Shown here one piece after another: positions 1 to 6,695 of a stretch of DNA of 12,006 nucleotides. Position 1 is the stretch's first letter. Every line of letters starts with the position of its first letter. The notes below the pieces were generated by a model. The model was not told the origin of the DNA. It searched no databases and was given only the letters and a program-made list of their open reading frames with translations. The stretch lies in the NCBI GenBank assembly GCA_021816565.1, contig JAKAXN010000109.1:1-12006 (forward strand), read 5' to 3'. Both the position numbers and the translations under genes were made by a program. This stretch comes from Actinomycetes bacterium (GTDB lineage Bacteria > Actinomycetota > Acidimicrobiia > Acidimicrobiales > Palsa-688).

Positions 1-360
1 ATGGTCGACCGCCGGGGCCTGCGGGCCGTGCTGGACTGGGAGCTGGCCCACCTCGGGGACCCCCACGAGGACGTGGCCTGGGCGACCATCCGGGCCTGGC
101 GCTTCGACCGCCACCGGCCACCCGGGGTGTTCCCCGAGCCCGACGAGTGGGCCGCGGCCTACGACCGGGCCACCGGGGGGCGGGTGCTCGACCCCGACGC
201 CCTGAGGTGGTGGCAGATCGCCGGAACGTGGTTCTGGGCGGTGATCAGCGCCATGCAGGCCCGCCGCCACCTCGACGGGATGGTCCGGTCGCTGGAGCAC
301 GCCGTCATCGGCCGGAGGGTGTGCGAGAGCGAGTGGGACCTGCTGGAGCAGCTGCCGTGA
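1..360 (+). CDS. Phosphotransferase family protein (APH-like), C-terminal fragment
   Basis: This is the 3' end of an aminoglycoside phosphotransferase/choline kinase-like gene, and the 5' part lies outside the window. The ATG at base 1 is probably an internal methionine, because the family normally has about 340 residues and only 119 are present. The visible mark is LDWELAHLGDP at residues 11-21. In this fold it follows the catalytic loop, and the Asp of LDWE corresponds to the Mg-binding Asp. The N-lobe, the nucleotide-binding residues and the HGD catalytic loop are not visible. The Trp-rich helical tail is typical of the actinobacterial subgroup often found near acyl-CoA dehydrogenases. The substrate cannot be told from the sequence, and antibiotic modification should not be assumed. 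The stop overlaps the start of the next gene in a GTGA, so the two are probably translationally coupled. Confidence 0.85.
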   Translation: MVDRRGLRAVLDWELAHLGDPHEDVAWATIRAWRFDRHRPPGVFPEPDEWAAAYDRATGGRVLDPDALRWWQIAGTWFWAVISAMQARRHLDGMVRSLEHAVIGRRVCESEWDLLEQLP

Positions 361-722
361 CCGGCGGGGAACTCCACGGCCGGCCGACGGCGGCGGAGCT
401 GCTCGACGCCGTCATCGGCTACCTGCGCGACGACTTCATGCCCCGGGCCGAGGGCCCGGACCGCCACCAGGCCCGCATCGCGGTGCACGCCCTGGAGATG
501 GTGGCCAGGGAGATGGACCTGGGCCCAGGACAGGCCCGCCGCCACGAGGAGCGGCTGGCCGCGCTCGGCTTCGACTCCGACGCCGAGCTGGCCCGGGCCA
601 TCCGCTCGGGTGAGCTGTCCGACACCCCGGAGCTGCGCCGGGCGCTCACCGACGACACCGCCGACCGCCTGCGGGTGGCCAACCCCCGGTGGCTCCCGCC
701 GGCGCCGGACGGATCCCCTTAA
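357..722 (+). CDS. DUF6285 domain-containing protein
   Basis: A small soluble protein of 121 residues with no known biochemical role. The GTG at 357 is chosen because its last two bases and the next A form the TGA of the upstream gene (GTGA overlap), and a GGAG at 345-348 sits 8 nt before it. Longer in-frame starts would lie deep inside the phosphotransferase gene. The N-terminal stretch, residues 7-45, contains RPTAAELLDAV, LRDDFMP and a helix reading ALEMVAREM. It matches my memory of DUF6285, which is commonly encoded directly after APH-type phosphotransferases in actinobacteria. The rest is charged and helical, with no signal peptide or membrane segment. The tight overlap suggests it acts with the phosphotransferase, perhaps as a partner subunit; that is inference. 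Confidence 0.75.
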   Translation: MTGGELHGRPTAAELLDAVIGYLRDDFMPRAEGPDRHQARIAVHALEMVAREMDLGPGQARRHEERLAALGFDSDAELARAIRSGELSDTPELRRALTDDTADRLRVANPRWLPPAPDGSP

Positions 723-725
723 GCT
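720..725 (+). promoter_or_regulatory. Possible -10 element of a leaderless serine hydrolase gene
   Basis: TAAGCT fits the TAnnnT pattern and ends 6 nt before the ATG at 732. Its first three bases are the TAA stop of the DUF6285 gene. No Shine-Dalgarno sequence precedes the ATG, which fits a leaderless transcript. There is no recognisable -35 and only 3 of 6 bases match TATAAT, so the call is weak. Confidence 0.3.
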
Positions 726-731
726 CCTCGC

Positions 732-1967
732 ATGGGGGAACTCCAACCAGACATCGACCCGGCCGACGCCGGGATGGACGCGGACCGGCTGACCCGGATC
801 GACCGCCACTTCGCCTCCTACGTGGACAACGGCCGCCTTCCCGGGTGGCTGGTCCTGGTGGCCCGCGGCGGGCGCGTCGCCCACCTGTCCACCTACGGCA
901 TGAGGGACCGCGAGCGCGCCCGCCCGGTGGAGCCGGGCACCATCTGGCGGCTGGCTTCCATGACCAAGCCGGTGACCTCGGTGGCCGCCATGATGCTCTA
1001 CGAGGAGGGGGCCTTCGAGCTGAAGGACCCCGTATCCCGCTGGATCCCGGCGTTCGAACACATGAGGGTGTACCGCTCGGGCAGCTCGGCCAAGCCCGAC
1101 ACCCGGCCGGCCACCGAGCCCATCCGGGTCTGGCACCTGCTGACCCACACCGCCGGGCTCACCTACGGATTCCACCACAGCCACCCGGTCGACGCCATGT
1201 ACCGCTCCGCCGGCTTCGAGTGGGGCACCCCGCCCGACGCCGACCTCGAGGCGTGCTGCGACATGTGGGCGTCCCTGCCGCTGCTGTTCGAACCGGGTGC
1301 CGAGTTCAACTACTCGGTGGCCACCGACGTGCTGGGCCGCCTGGTCGAGGTGGTGTCGGGCCGGTCGCTCGACGAGTTCTTCCGGGAGCGGATCCTCGAT
1401 CCGCTCGCCATGTCCGACACCGGCTTCTGGGCGGAGCCCGACCGGGCCGACCGCCTGGCCGCGGCCTACATGGCCAACCCGGCCGGCATCTCGGCGCCGG
1501 CGCTGCTCATAAACGGCGACGCCGCCCTGACCCGCCCGCCGGCCTGGTCGGGCGGAGGCGGCCTGGTCGGAACGGCCGGTGACTACTTCCGTTTCGCCGA
1601 GATGCTGCGCCGGGGCGGGGAGCTCGACGGAGTGCGGCTGCTGTCGCCGCGCACGGTGGCCTACATGACCCGCAACCAGCTGCCGGGCGGCGCCGACCTG
1701 GAGGCCTTCGGGCGGCCGCTCTTCGCCGAAACCACCTTCGACGGGGTGGGGTTCGGGCTGGGCTTCTCGGTGGTGACCGACCCGGCCGCCGGAAAGGTGC
1801 TGACCAGCCGCGGGGAGTACGGCTGGGGCGGGGCGTTCTCCACGGCGTTCTGGGTGGCTCCCGAGGAGGACCTGACGGTGCTGTTCTTCACCCAGCTGCT
1901 GCCCTCCAGCGCCCACCCCATCCGCAGCCAGCTGAAGCAGCTCGTGTACCAGTCCCTGGTCGACTGA
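732..1967 (+). CDS. Serine hydrolase, class C beta-lactamase / family VIII esterase-like
   Basis: A 411-residue member of the beta-lactamase superfamily (PF00144), which covers class C beta-lactamases, D-Ala-D-Ala peptidases and family VIII carboxylesterases. The nucleophile motif SMTK is at residues 76-79 (Ser76, Lys79). The conserved HLLTHTAGL is at 135-143, the Tyr motif YSV at 194-196, and SGGGGLVGT at 273-281. The third active-site element is WGG at 365-367 in place of the KTG of true beta-lactamases. YSV instead of YxN and WGG instead of KTG are typical of EstB-like esterases, so an esterase or transesterase role is more likely than beta-lactam hydrolysis. There is no signal peptide, so it should be cytoplasmic. 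Full length for the family. It starts 9 nt after the DUF6285 stop, so co-transcription with it is also possible. Confidence 0.93.
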   Translation: MGELQPDIDPADAGMDADRLTRIDRHFASYVDNGRLPGWLVLVARGGRVAHLSTYGMRDRERARPVEPGTIWRLASMTKPVTSVAAMMLYEEGAFELKDPVSRWIPAFEHMRVYRSGSSAKPDTRPATEPIRVWHLLTHTAGLTYGFHHSHPVDAMYRSAGFEWGTPPDADLEACCDMWASLPLLFEPGAEFNYSVATDVLGRLVEVVSGRSLDEFFRERILDPLAMSDTGFWAEPDRADRLAAAYMANPAGISAPALLINGDAALTRPPAWSGGGGLVGTAGDYFRFAEMLRRGGELDGVRLLSPRTVAYMTRNQLPGGADLEAFGRPLFAETTFDGVGFGLGFSVVTDPAAGKVLTSRGEYGWGGAFSTAFWVAPEEDLTVLFFTQLLPSSAHPIRSQLKQLVYQSLVD

Positions 1968-2009
1968 GCCGTCGGGCCGGGGAGCCCGGTCGGTGGGGAG
2001 CCCGGGCCC
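1968..2009. terminator. GC-rich convergent gap with hairpin and 16-bp-offset repeat
   Basis: This 42-bp gap separates two convergent genes. CGGGC at 1973-1977 pairs with GCCCG at 1984-1988 around a 6-nt loop, and GGGCC at 1974-1978 could alternatively pair with GGCCC at 2005-2009. The 11-mer GGGGAGCCCGG occurs at 1979-1989 and again at 1995-2005. There is no T-run on either strand, so intrinsic termination would be of the U-less kind. It is called on position and folding only. Confidence 0.3.
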
Positions 2010-2648
2010 TCAGGCGGCCAGGGCCGGCGAGGCGGCGGTCCCCGCGGTCACGACCGGGCGCGGGTTGGTGATGGCGGTGAACAGGCCCCTGGCCCGGGCC
2101 CGGCACACCAGCACCGAGGTGAGGGCCCCCGAGCCGCTCCACAGCCAGCCGGTGACGGTGTGGGCCCCCAGGAAGACCGGCAGCGGGACGGTCACGAGCA
2201 GCAGAAGGGTGGTCAGCCCGCTTCCCACATAGGTGACGGTCCACACCAGCGACAGGGTCCGCACCAGCGACCGCCGCTCGGCGATACCGTCCGCCGCGAG
2301 GGGCACCAGGTCCCGCGCCAGGCGGACCACGAGCGGCTCGGCGCTGAACATGGTGGCCAGGAACATGAGCCCGAAACCGGCCGTCTCGACCACCGGGATG
2401 GCGAAGTACACGACGGCGTGGCCGGTGGCCAGGGTCGTGCCCAGCCGGAGGGTGGCCATGAACACCGTGATGAGCAGCATGCCCGACACGCGGCGGTTGC
2501 GGCAGTGCTGGCAGATGGCCAGCCCGTAGGCGTAGGCCACCGACGACCCGACCGCCCACATCACAGACCCCACGGACAGGACGGCGTAGAACAGCCCCAG
2601 CGGTATCAGGGTGGCCACCAGCAGCGCCGGCAACGCCCCCCGCCCCAT
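2010..2648 (-). CDS. VC0807-like multi-pass membrane protein
   Basis: A polytopic inner-membrane protein of 212 residues with about six hydrophobic segments, near residues 5-26, 28-45, 55-73, 76-102, 129-155 and 158-185. The overall layout resembles the VC0807 family: an N-terminal double helix, a basic loop with NRR, and a late pair of helices containing LVWTVTYVGSG. No function is established for that family as far as I know. A CxxC (Cys46, Cys49) lies at the cytoplasmic end of helix 2. The ATG at 2648 is chosen because the protein then opens directly into the first helix. An ATG at 2669 would add MWRAAVT and would overlap the palindrome upstream, and longer reading would run into the glycosyltransferase gene. 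Neither start has a clear ribosome binding site. It is divergent from the glycosyltransferase. Confidence 0.75.
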   Translation of the reverse strand: MGRGALPALLVATLIPLGLFYAVLSVGSVMWAVGSSVAYAYGLAICQHCRNRRVSGMLLITVFMATLRLGTTLATGHAVVYFAIPVVETAGFGLMFLATMFSAEPLVVRLARDLVPLAADGIAERRSLVRTLSLVWTVTYVGSGLTTLLLLVTVPLPVFLGAHTVTGWLWSGSGALTSVLVCRARARGLFTAITNPRPVVTAGTAASPALAA

Positions 2649-2665
2649 CGTCACGGCGGCACGCC

Positions 2666-2680
2666 ACATACCTGGTATGT
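2666..2680. promoter_or_regulatory. Candidate operator, 15-bp perfect palindrome
   Basis: ACATACC-T-GGTATGT is a perfect inverted repeat with 7-bp arms and one central base, in a stretch more AT-rich than its surroundings, between two divergent genes. Further half-sites follow: ATACC recurs at 2684-2688, so GGTAT (2674-2678) and that copy form a second inverted pair 5 nt apart. The form suits a dimeric regulator of the GntR or TetR type. No regulator gene is present in the window, so the binding protein is unknown. Confidence 0.45.
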
Positions 2681-2686
2681 CGGATA

Positions 2687-2699
2687 CCCCGACTCGGGG
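2687..2699. promoter_or_regulatory. Second short palindrome in the divergent gap
   Basis: CCCCGA-C-TCGGGG is a perfect 6-bp-arm inverted repeat lying 6 bp after the first palindrome. It overlaps GATACCCC (2683-2690), which is nearly repeated as GATACACC at 2703-2710, exactly 20 bp further on. It may be part of one composite operator, or could form a small hairpin in RNA. A GC-rich palindrome of this length can occur by chance. Confidence 0.25.
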
Positions 2700-2725
2700 C
2701 TTGATACACCGGGATCGGGCGCCAC

Positions 2726-2752
2726 TTGCACGGACCGAACGCGAACTAGCCT
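2726..2752 (+). promoter_or_regulatory. Possible promoter for the glycosyltransferase cluster
   Basis: TTGCAC at 2726-2731 (4 of 6 to TTGACA) is followed after 15 bp by TAGCCT at 2747-2752 (TAnnnT). Transcription would begin near 2759, giving a leader of about 30 nt to the ATG at 2791. The spacer is shorter than the usual 17 bp, so this is a moderate candidate. It lies just downstream of the palindromes at 2666-2699. Confidence 0.35.
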
Positions 2753-2790
2753 TTTCGGGTGCCCCCGACCCCGAGGCGGTGGACCGCCGC

Positions 2791-4386
2791 ATGACGGTCC
2801 CGGAGGTAGCACTCCGTCCTGCCCCCACCCCGACATCCGACCCGCGGCCGGTGTGGCTGAGGCGGGACCGGGTGACGGTGGCCGCCCTGGTCATCCTGGC
2901 GTTCGCCCTGCGGGTGCCGAACCTGGGCCGGGCGTACTGGGTGGACGAAGGCATCACCATCGGGATCTCCAGCCACCCCGTGTCGCAGATCCCCGGGCTG
3001 CTGCGCCACGACGGCTCCCCGCCGCTGTTCTACGTGATCCTGCACTTCTGGATGCGCCTGTTCGGCACCTCCGAGCCGGCGACCCACATGCTGCCGCTGC
3101 TGGTGTCGCTGATCGCCATACCGGTCGCCTACTGGGCCGGGCGCCAGCTGTTCCACCGCCAGGCCGGGGTGGCCGCGGCCGCGCTGGTCGCCACCAACCC
3201 GTTCCTCAACTGGTATTCCACCGAGAGCCGGATGTACACGCTGGTCGTGCTGCTGGCCCTGGTGGGGGTCACGCTGGCCTGGCGGGCGGTGCGCGACCGG
3301 AGGCCGGCGGACGCGGTCGGGGCGGTGATCACCTATGCGGCCCTTCTCTACACCCACGACTGGGCCATCTACCTGGTCGGGGCGACCGGCCTGGTGCTGC
3401 TGTGGGCGACGTGGTCGCGCGGTGACCGCCGGGCCACCGGTTGGGTGATCGCCGGCGGGGCCGCCACCGTGGCCCTGTGGCTGCCGTGGCTGCCCACCTT
3501 CGTCTTCCAGGCCCGCAACACTGCGGCGCCGTGGGCCGTGCAGCCCGGCATCGGCGACTTCTTCGCCGACCCGTCCACCGCGCTGGCCGGGACCATCGGG
3601 TTCCTGATCGTCCCGTTGCTGGCCGCCGGGGTGTGGTTCAGCCGGCGCCATCTCGAACCGGCCGACCGGTTCACCGCCGGCGCCGTGGGGAGCATCGCCC
3701 TGGTGGCGACCATCGCCGGGTTCCTCGGAGCCGAGATAGAGCCGTCGTGGACGGTCCGTTACCTGGCCATCATCGTCGGCCCCTACCTGCTGGCCGCCGG
3801 CGGGGCCCTGTCGGTCAGCCGGGTCGGCCGCCGGGTGCTGTGGGCGGCTATCGTGGCGCTGGCCTCCTGGGCCCTGATCGGCTCGGTGCTGCCCAACCCG
3901 AACGCCCGCTACGCCAAGAGCAACGTGGCGGCGGTGGCGTCGGTCGTCTCCCCCCGGCTGCACCCCGGGGACCTGGTGCTCATCACCCAGACCGAGCAGC
4001 TCTCGGTGGCGTACCACTACCTCCCCAAGGGCCTGCACTACATGACTCCCACCGGTCCGGTGCCGGACCCGACCTGGGTCAACTGGCGCGACATCGTGCA
4101 GCGCCTCGACCACGCCGACCCGTGCCGGGTGCTGGCCCCGACCATCGACTCGCTCCCGGTGGGCGACTCCATCCTGGAGATCAACCCGGTGCGCAAGCTG
4201 GGCGCCACCGGCTCGGCCTGGTCCCGGGCGGTCAACAGCCGGGTGCTGGCCGACGACCGGCTGCTCAGGCGGGACCCGGCCCTGACACCGATCGGGCTGT
4301 ACACCCCGGGCCTGTCCCCCAAGCCGTTCAGCCCGGTGGACGGAGTGCTGTACCTGAAGACCTCGGCCGCCCGGGCCTGCGGCTAG
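2791..4386 (+). CDS. GT39-type membrane glycosyltransferase (GT-C fold)
   Basis: A 531-residue polytopic protein of the dolichyl/polyprenyl-phosphate-mannose mannosyltransferase type, which moves a sugar from a polyprenyl-phosphate donor on the outer face of the membrane. After one N-terminal helix (28-40) comes the GT-C acidic motif VDEG, with Asp52 and Glu53 in the first outer loop. DGSPPLFYV follows at 74-82 and STESRMY at 143-149, both placed as in ArnT/PMT-like enzymes. Around ten further helices run to about residue 370, followed by an outer domain of some 150 residues. The ATG at 2791 is preferred: GGTGGA at 2778-2783 lies 7 nt upstream and the candidate promoter precedes it. In-frame ATGs at 2677 and 2611 would overlap the promoter region or the divergent gene. 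The acceptor is unknown. The next gene starts 14 nt after the stop. Confidence 0.88.
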   Translation: MTVPEVALRPAPTPTSDPRPVWLRRDRVTVAALVILAFALRVPNLGRAYWVDEGITIGISSHPVSQIPGLLRHDGSPPLFYVILHFWMRLFGTSEPATHMLPLLVSLIAIPVAYWAGRQLFHRQAGVAAAALVATNPFLNWYSTESRMYTLVVLLALVGVTLAWRAVRDRRPADAVGAVITYAALLYTHDWAIYLVGATGLVLLWATWSRGDRRATGWVIAGGAATVALWLPWLPTFVFQARNTAAPWAVQPGIGDFFADPSTALAGTIGFLIVPLLAAGVWFSRRHLEPADRFTAGAVGSIALVATIAGFLGAEIEPSWTVRYLAIIVGPYLLAAGGALSVSRVGRRVLWAAIVALASWALIGSVLPNPNARYAKSNVAAVASVVSPRLHPGDLVLITQTEQLSVAYHYLPKGLHYMTPTGPVPDPTWVNWRDIVQRLDHADPCRVLAPTIDSLPVGDSILEINPVRKLGATGSAWSRAVNSRVLADDRLLRRDPALTPIGLYTPGLSPKPFSPVDGVLYLKTSAARACG

Positions 4387-4400
4387 CCGGCGGCGGTCGG

Positions 4401-5987
4401 ATGATCGCCGGGCTGATAGCCGCCGTGGTCGTCGCCGTGGCGGAGCTCACCGGCCGGCGGGGGGTGGACCTGTCGGCGACGGTGTACCGGGTGCAGCAGT
4501 TCCGCCACCACGGCTTCTCGCTCTGGGACTTCTCCTGGTACGGGGGGCACTGGACGCTGGGCTACAGCGCCGTCTACCCGCCCCTGGCGGCCCTGATCGG
4601 GGTGGCCGCCCTGGCCGTGGTCTCGGCGGCCGCTGCAGCGTGGGCCTTCGACGGGCTGGTGCGGCCCCGCCTCGGCGCGGGCGGCTGGCCGGCCAGCGCG
4701 GCCTTCGCTCTGGGCACGCTCGTGTCGGCGTCCATCGGCCAGATGCCGTTCCTCACCGGGGAGGCTTTCGGGATGGGGGCCCTGTGGGCCGTGGGCCGCC
4801 GGCGTTGGTGGGCGGCCGCGGTCCTGGCCCTGCTGTCCACGCTCAGCAGCCCGCTGAGCGGGGCGTTCGTGGCGCTGGCCGCCGCGGCGTGGGCCCTGTC
4901 CGACCGGGCGGACCGGGGGTCCAGGATCCCCCCGGCCGCCGCGGTGGTGGCGGCGGCGCTGATCCCGACCGGGCTGACCGCCCTGCTGTTCCCCGGGCAG
5001 GGGAACATGCCCTACCCCTTCACCGACTACCTGTGGGAGGTGGTGGTGGCCCTCGCCGTGGCCGCCCTGGCCTGGCGGTCGTTCCCGGTGCTGCGCACCG
5101 GTGCCTTGTTCGTCGTCGCCGCCGCCACCTTCGCCGAGGCCGTGCCGAGCGCGCTGGGCGGCAACGTGGGACGGATCGAGGACGTGGCGGCCCTGCCGCT
5201 GGCCCTCGGGCTGGCCTGGAGCGGGCTGCGCCTGCTCCTGCCGGTGCTGGCCGTGCCCCTGGCCCTGTCGCAGTGGACCCCGGCGTGGGGGGCCCTCACC
5301 AGCATCCCCGCCGCTCCCTCCGCCAGCCCGGCCTTCTTCGCCCCGCTCGACCGGGTGCTGGCCCGGGACCGGACCCAGGGACCGCCCGGCCGGGTGGAGG
5401 TGGTGCCCACCGCCTACCACTGGGAGGCGGCGTACGTGGCCCCCACCATGCCCCTGGCCCGGGGCTGGGAGCGCCAACTGGACGAGGCGGACAATCCCCT
5501 CTTCTACGGGGGCCGCCTGACGCCCGGGACCTACCGGGACTGGCTGCTCGACAACGGGGTGCGCTTCGTGGCCCTGCCGGCCGCCCCGCTCGACATGGCC
5601 GGCCGGGCCGAGGCCGCCCTGGTCGCCTCCGGTCGGGTGCCCGGGCTGCGGCCGGTCTGGTCCTCCCCGCAGTGGCGCCTGTACTCCGTGACCGGCAGCC
5701 CGGGCATCGCCTCGGGACCGGCCCGGCTGGTGAGCACCGGCGACGGACAGGTCGTGGTGGACGCCACCGGGGCCGGGCGGGTGCTGCTGCGAATCCGCTA
5801 CAGCCGGGAGTGGTCCCTCACCTCGGGCTCGGGTTGTGTCACCCGCACGGACGGGTCATGGATGGCGCTGCAGGTGCCGCGGGCCGAGCACGTGACGCTC
5901 GGGCTGTCGGTCCCCCCAGGGAGCCCGCCCCGGTGCCGCACCGCCGGGATGACCGCCCGACGCATCATTCCCGGTCCCGGTTCGTAG
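4401..5987 (+). CDS. Large integral membrane protein, possibly GT-C-like
   Basis: A 528-residue protein not confidently assigned. About eight hydrophobic segments lie near residues 2-16, 61-83, 96-116, 137-166, 178-197, 211-225, 233-250 and 262-290. A soluble C-terminal portion, probably extracytoplasmic, runs from about 300 to 528 and includes NGVRFVALP. The first outer loop has GVDLSATVYR (21-30) and WYGGHWTLGYSAVYPPL. This recalls the donor-loop layout of GT-C enzymes and the PTPS-related membrane domain (PF10131), but the Asp-Glu pair seen in the preceding gene is replaced by a lone Asp23. GGNVGRIED at 253-261 is another likely conserved loop. It begins 14 nt after the glycosyltransferase stop with no good ribosome binding site, so coupled translation in one operon is likely. 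The first helix is short, and an upstream start inside the previous gene cannot be fully excluded. Confidence 0.75.
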   Translation: MIAGLIAAVVVAVAELTGRRGVDLSATVYRVQQFRHHGFSLWDFSWYGGHWTLGYSAVYPPLAALIGVAALAVVSAAAAAWAFDGLVRPRLGAGGWPASAAFALGTLVSASIGQMPFLTGEAFGMGALWAVGRRRWWAAAVLALLSTLSSPLSGAFVALAAAAWALSDRADRGSRIPPAAAVVAAALIPTGLTALLFPGQGNMPYPFTDYLWEVVVALAVAALAWRSFPVLRTGALFVVAAATFAEAVPSALGGNVGRIEDVAALPLALGLAWSGLRLLLPVLAVPLALSQWTPAWGALTSIPAAPSASPAFFAPLDRVLARDRTQGPPGRVEVVPTAYHWEAAYVAPTMPLARGWERQLDEADNPLFYGGRLTPGTYRDWLLDNGVRFVALPAAPLDMAGRAEAALVASGRVPGLRPVWSSPQWRLYSVTGSPGIASGPARLVSTGDGQVVVDATGAGRVLLRIRYSREWSLTSGSGCVTRTDGSWMALQVPRAEHVTLGLSVPPGSPPRCRTAGMTARRIIPGPGS

Positions 5988-5990
5988 AAT
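5985..5990 (+). promoter_or_regulatory. Possible -10 element for the anti-sigma-like gene
   Basis: TAGAAT matches TATAAT at 5 of 6 positions and starts with the TAG stop of the membrane gene. It ends 10 nt before the GTG at 6001, which would give a leaderless or nearly leaderless transcript. No -35 resembling TTGACA is seen 16-18 bp upstream, so the promoter would need an extended -10 or a different sigma factor. Confidence 0.4.
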
Positions 5991-6000
5991 CGGGGGCGCC

Positions 6001-6684
6001 GTGCACGACCTCACCTGCTCCGAGGTGTTCGACGCCGCTCCCCAGTTCGCCCTGGACATCCTCGAAACGTCCCGGCGGGCCGAGGTCGCGGCGCATCTGA
6101 TCCGCTGCTCCGGGTGCCGGGACACGGTGACCGGCATGCAGGCCTCGGCGGCCGAGCTGCTCGACCTCGACGGGGCCGACTGGAGGCAGGTGCCCCGGGC
6201 CCCGGTGCTCGAACCGGTGGCCGGTGCCCCTTCGTCCGAACCGGTGCCGGGCGCCCCGGTGCCGGTGCGCCCCGGACGACGGCGCCTCCGCCTGGTGGTG
6301 ACCATGGCCGCGGCCGCGGCGCTGATGGTGGGCAGCGCCCTCGGACCAGAGTTGGAGGCGGCGGCGAACCGCCACCGGCCGGCCCCCACGGCCCGGGCGG
6401 ACCTGCTCGACGGGGCGGTGACGGTCGGCTACGTCGACTTCTACTCCGGCCGCACGCCGGCCCTCGACGTGCAGGTGCTGCACGGTCCGGCCAGCGGACA
6501 GGTCGTGTTCGAGACGTTCAACCTGGACGGCACGGTCAGCCGGCTGGGGTCGATCGACCTGTATCAGGGTCGCGGCTACTGGTCCCTCGCCCGGCCCCTG
6601 GACCTCAGTGCGGTGTCCAGCCTGGCGCTGGCCGACGGCCAGGGCCGGGTGCTGGCCTCGGCCTCGCTGGCCGGAGCCGTCTGA
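6001..6684 (+). CDS. zf-HC2 anti-sigma factor-like membrane protein
   Basis: A 227-residue protein with the architecture of a zinc-binding anti-sigma factor. The cytoplasmic N-terminal domain has the ZAS signature H-x3-C-x2-C (His32, Cys36, Cys39) plus Cys6. Next is a Pro/Val-rich linker with a near repeat, EPVAGAP at 71-77 and EPVPGAP at 80-86. A basic patch (PGRRRLR) precedes one transmembrane helix near 98-116, and an outer domain (about 130-227) is probably beta-rich. Such proteins usually hold an ECF sigma factor at the membrane and release it on envelope stress. The cognate sigma gene normally lies just upstream, but here the upstream gene is a membrane protein, so the partner is unknown or absent. 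The GTG at 6001 is the only start that keeps the whole zinc domain. It lies 13 nt after the previous stop without a clear ribosome binding site. Confidence 0.8.
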   Translation: MHDLTCSEVFDAAPQFALDILETSRRAEVAAHLIRCSGCRDTVTGMQASAAELLDLDGADWRQVPRAPVLEPVAGAPSSEPVPGAPVPVRPGRRRLRLVVTMAAAAALMVGSALGPELEAAANRHRPAPTARADLLDGAVTVGYVDFYSGRTPALDVQVLHGPASGQVVFETFNLDGTVSRLGSIDLYQGRGYWSLARPLDLSAVSSLALADGQGRVLASASLAGAV

Positions 6685-6695
6685 CGGCGGTGGGC

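Noticed and set aside
159..1916. 585-codon open frame on the minus strand
   Set aside because: It is antisense to the DUF6285 and serine hydrolase genes, both of which carry recognisable family motifs. The product is low-complexity Arg/Gly/His/Pro-rich, typical of frames opened by high GC.
732..1967. True beta-lactamase conferring resistance
   Set aside because: The SxxK motif is present, but YSV and WGG replace YxN and KTG and there is no signal peptide, which favours an esterase-like enzyme.
2611..2790. Longer N-terminus for the glycosyltransferase (ATG at 2611 or 2677)
   Set aside because: It would cross the palindromes and candidate promoter, and the 2611 start would overlap the divergent membrane protein gene. 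The added residues look unstructured.
2649..2960. Extended N-terminus of the VC0807-like protein up to 2960
   Set aside because: It would run through the divergent promoter region and into the glycosyltransferase coding sequence. The extra residues are Arg/Ser-rich and unlike the membrane domain.
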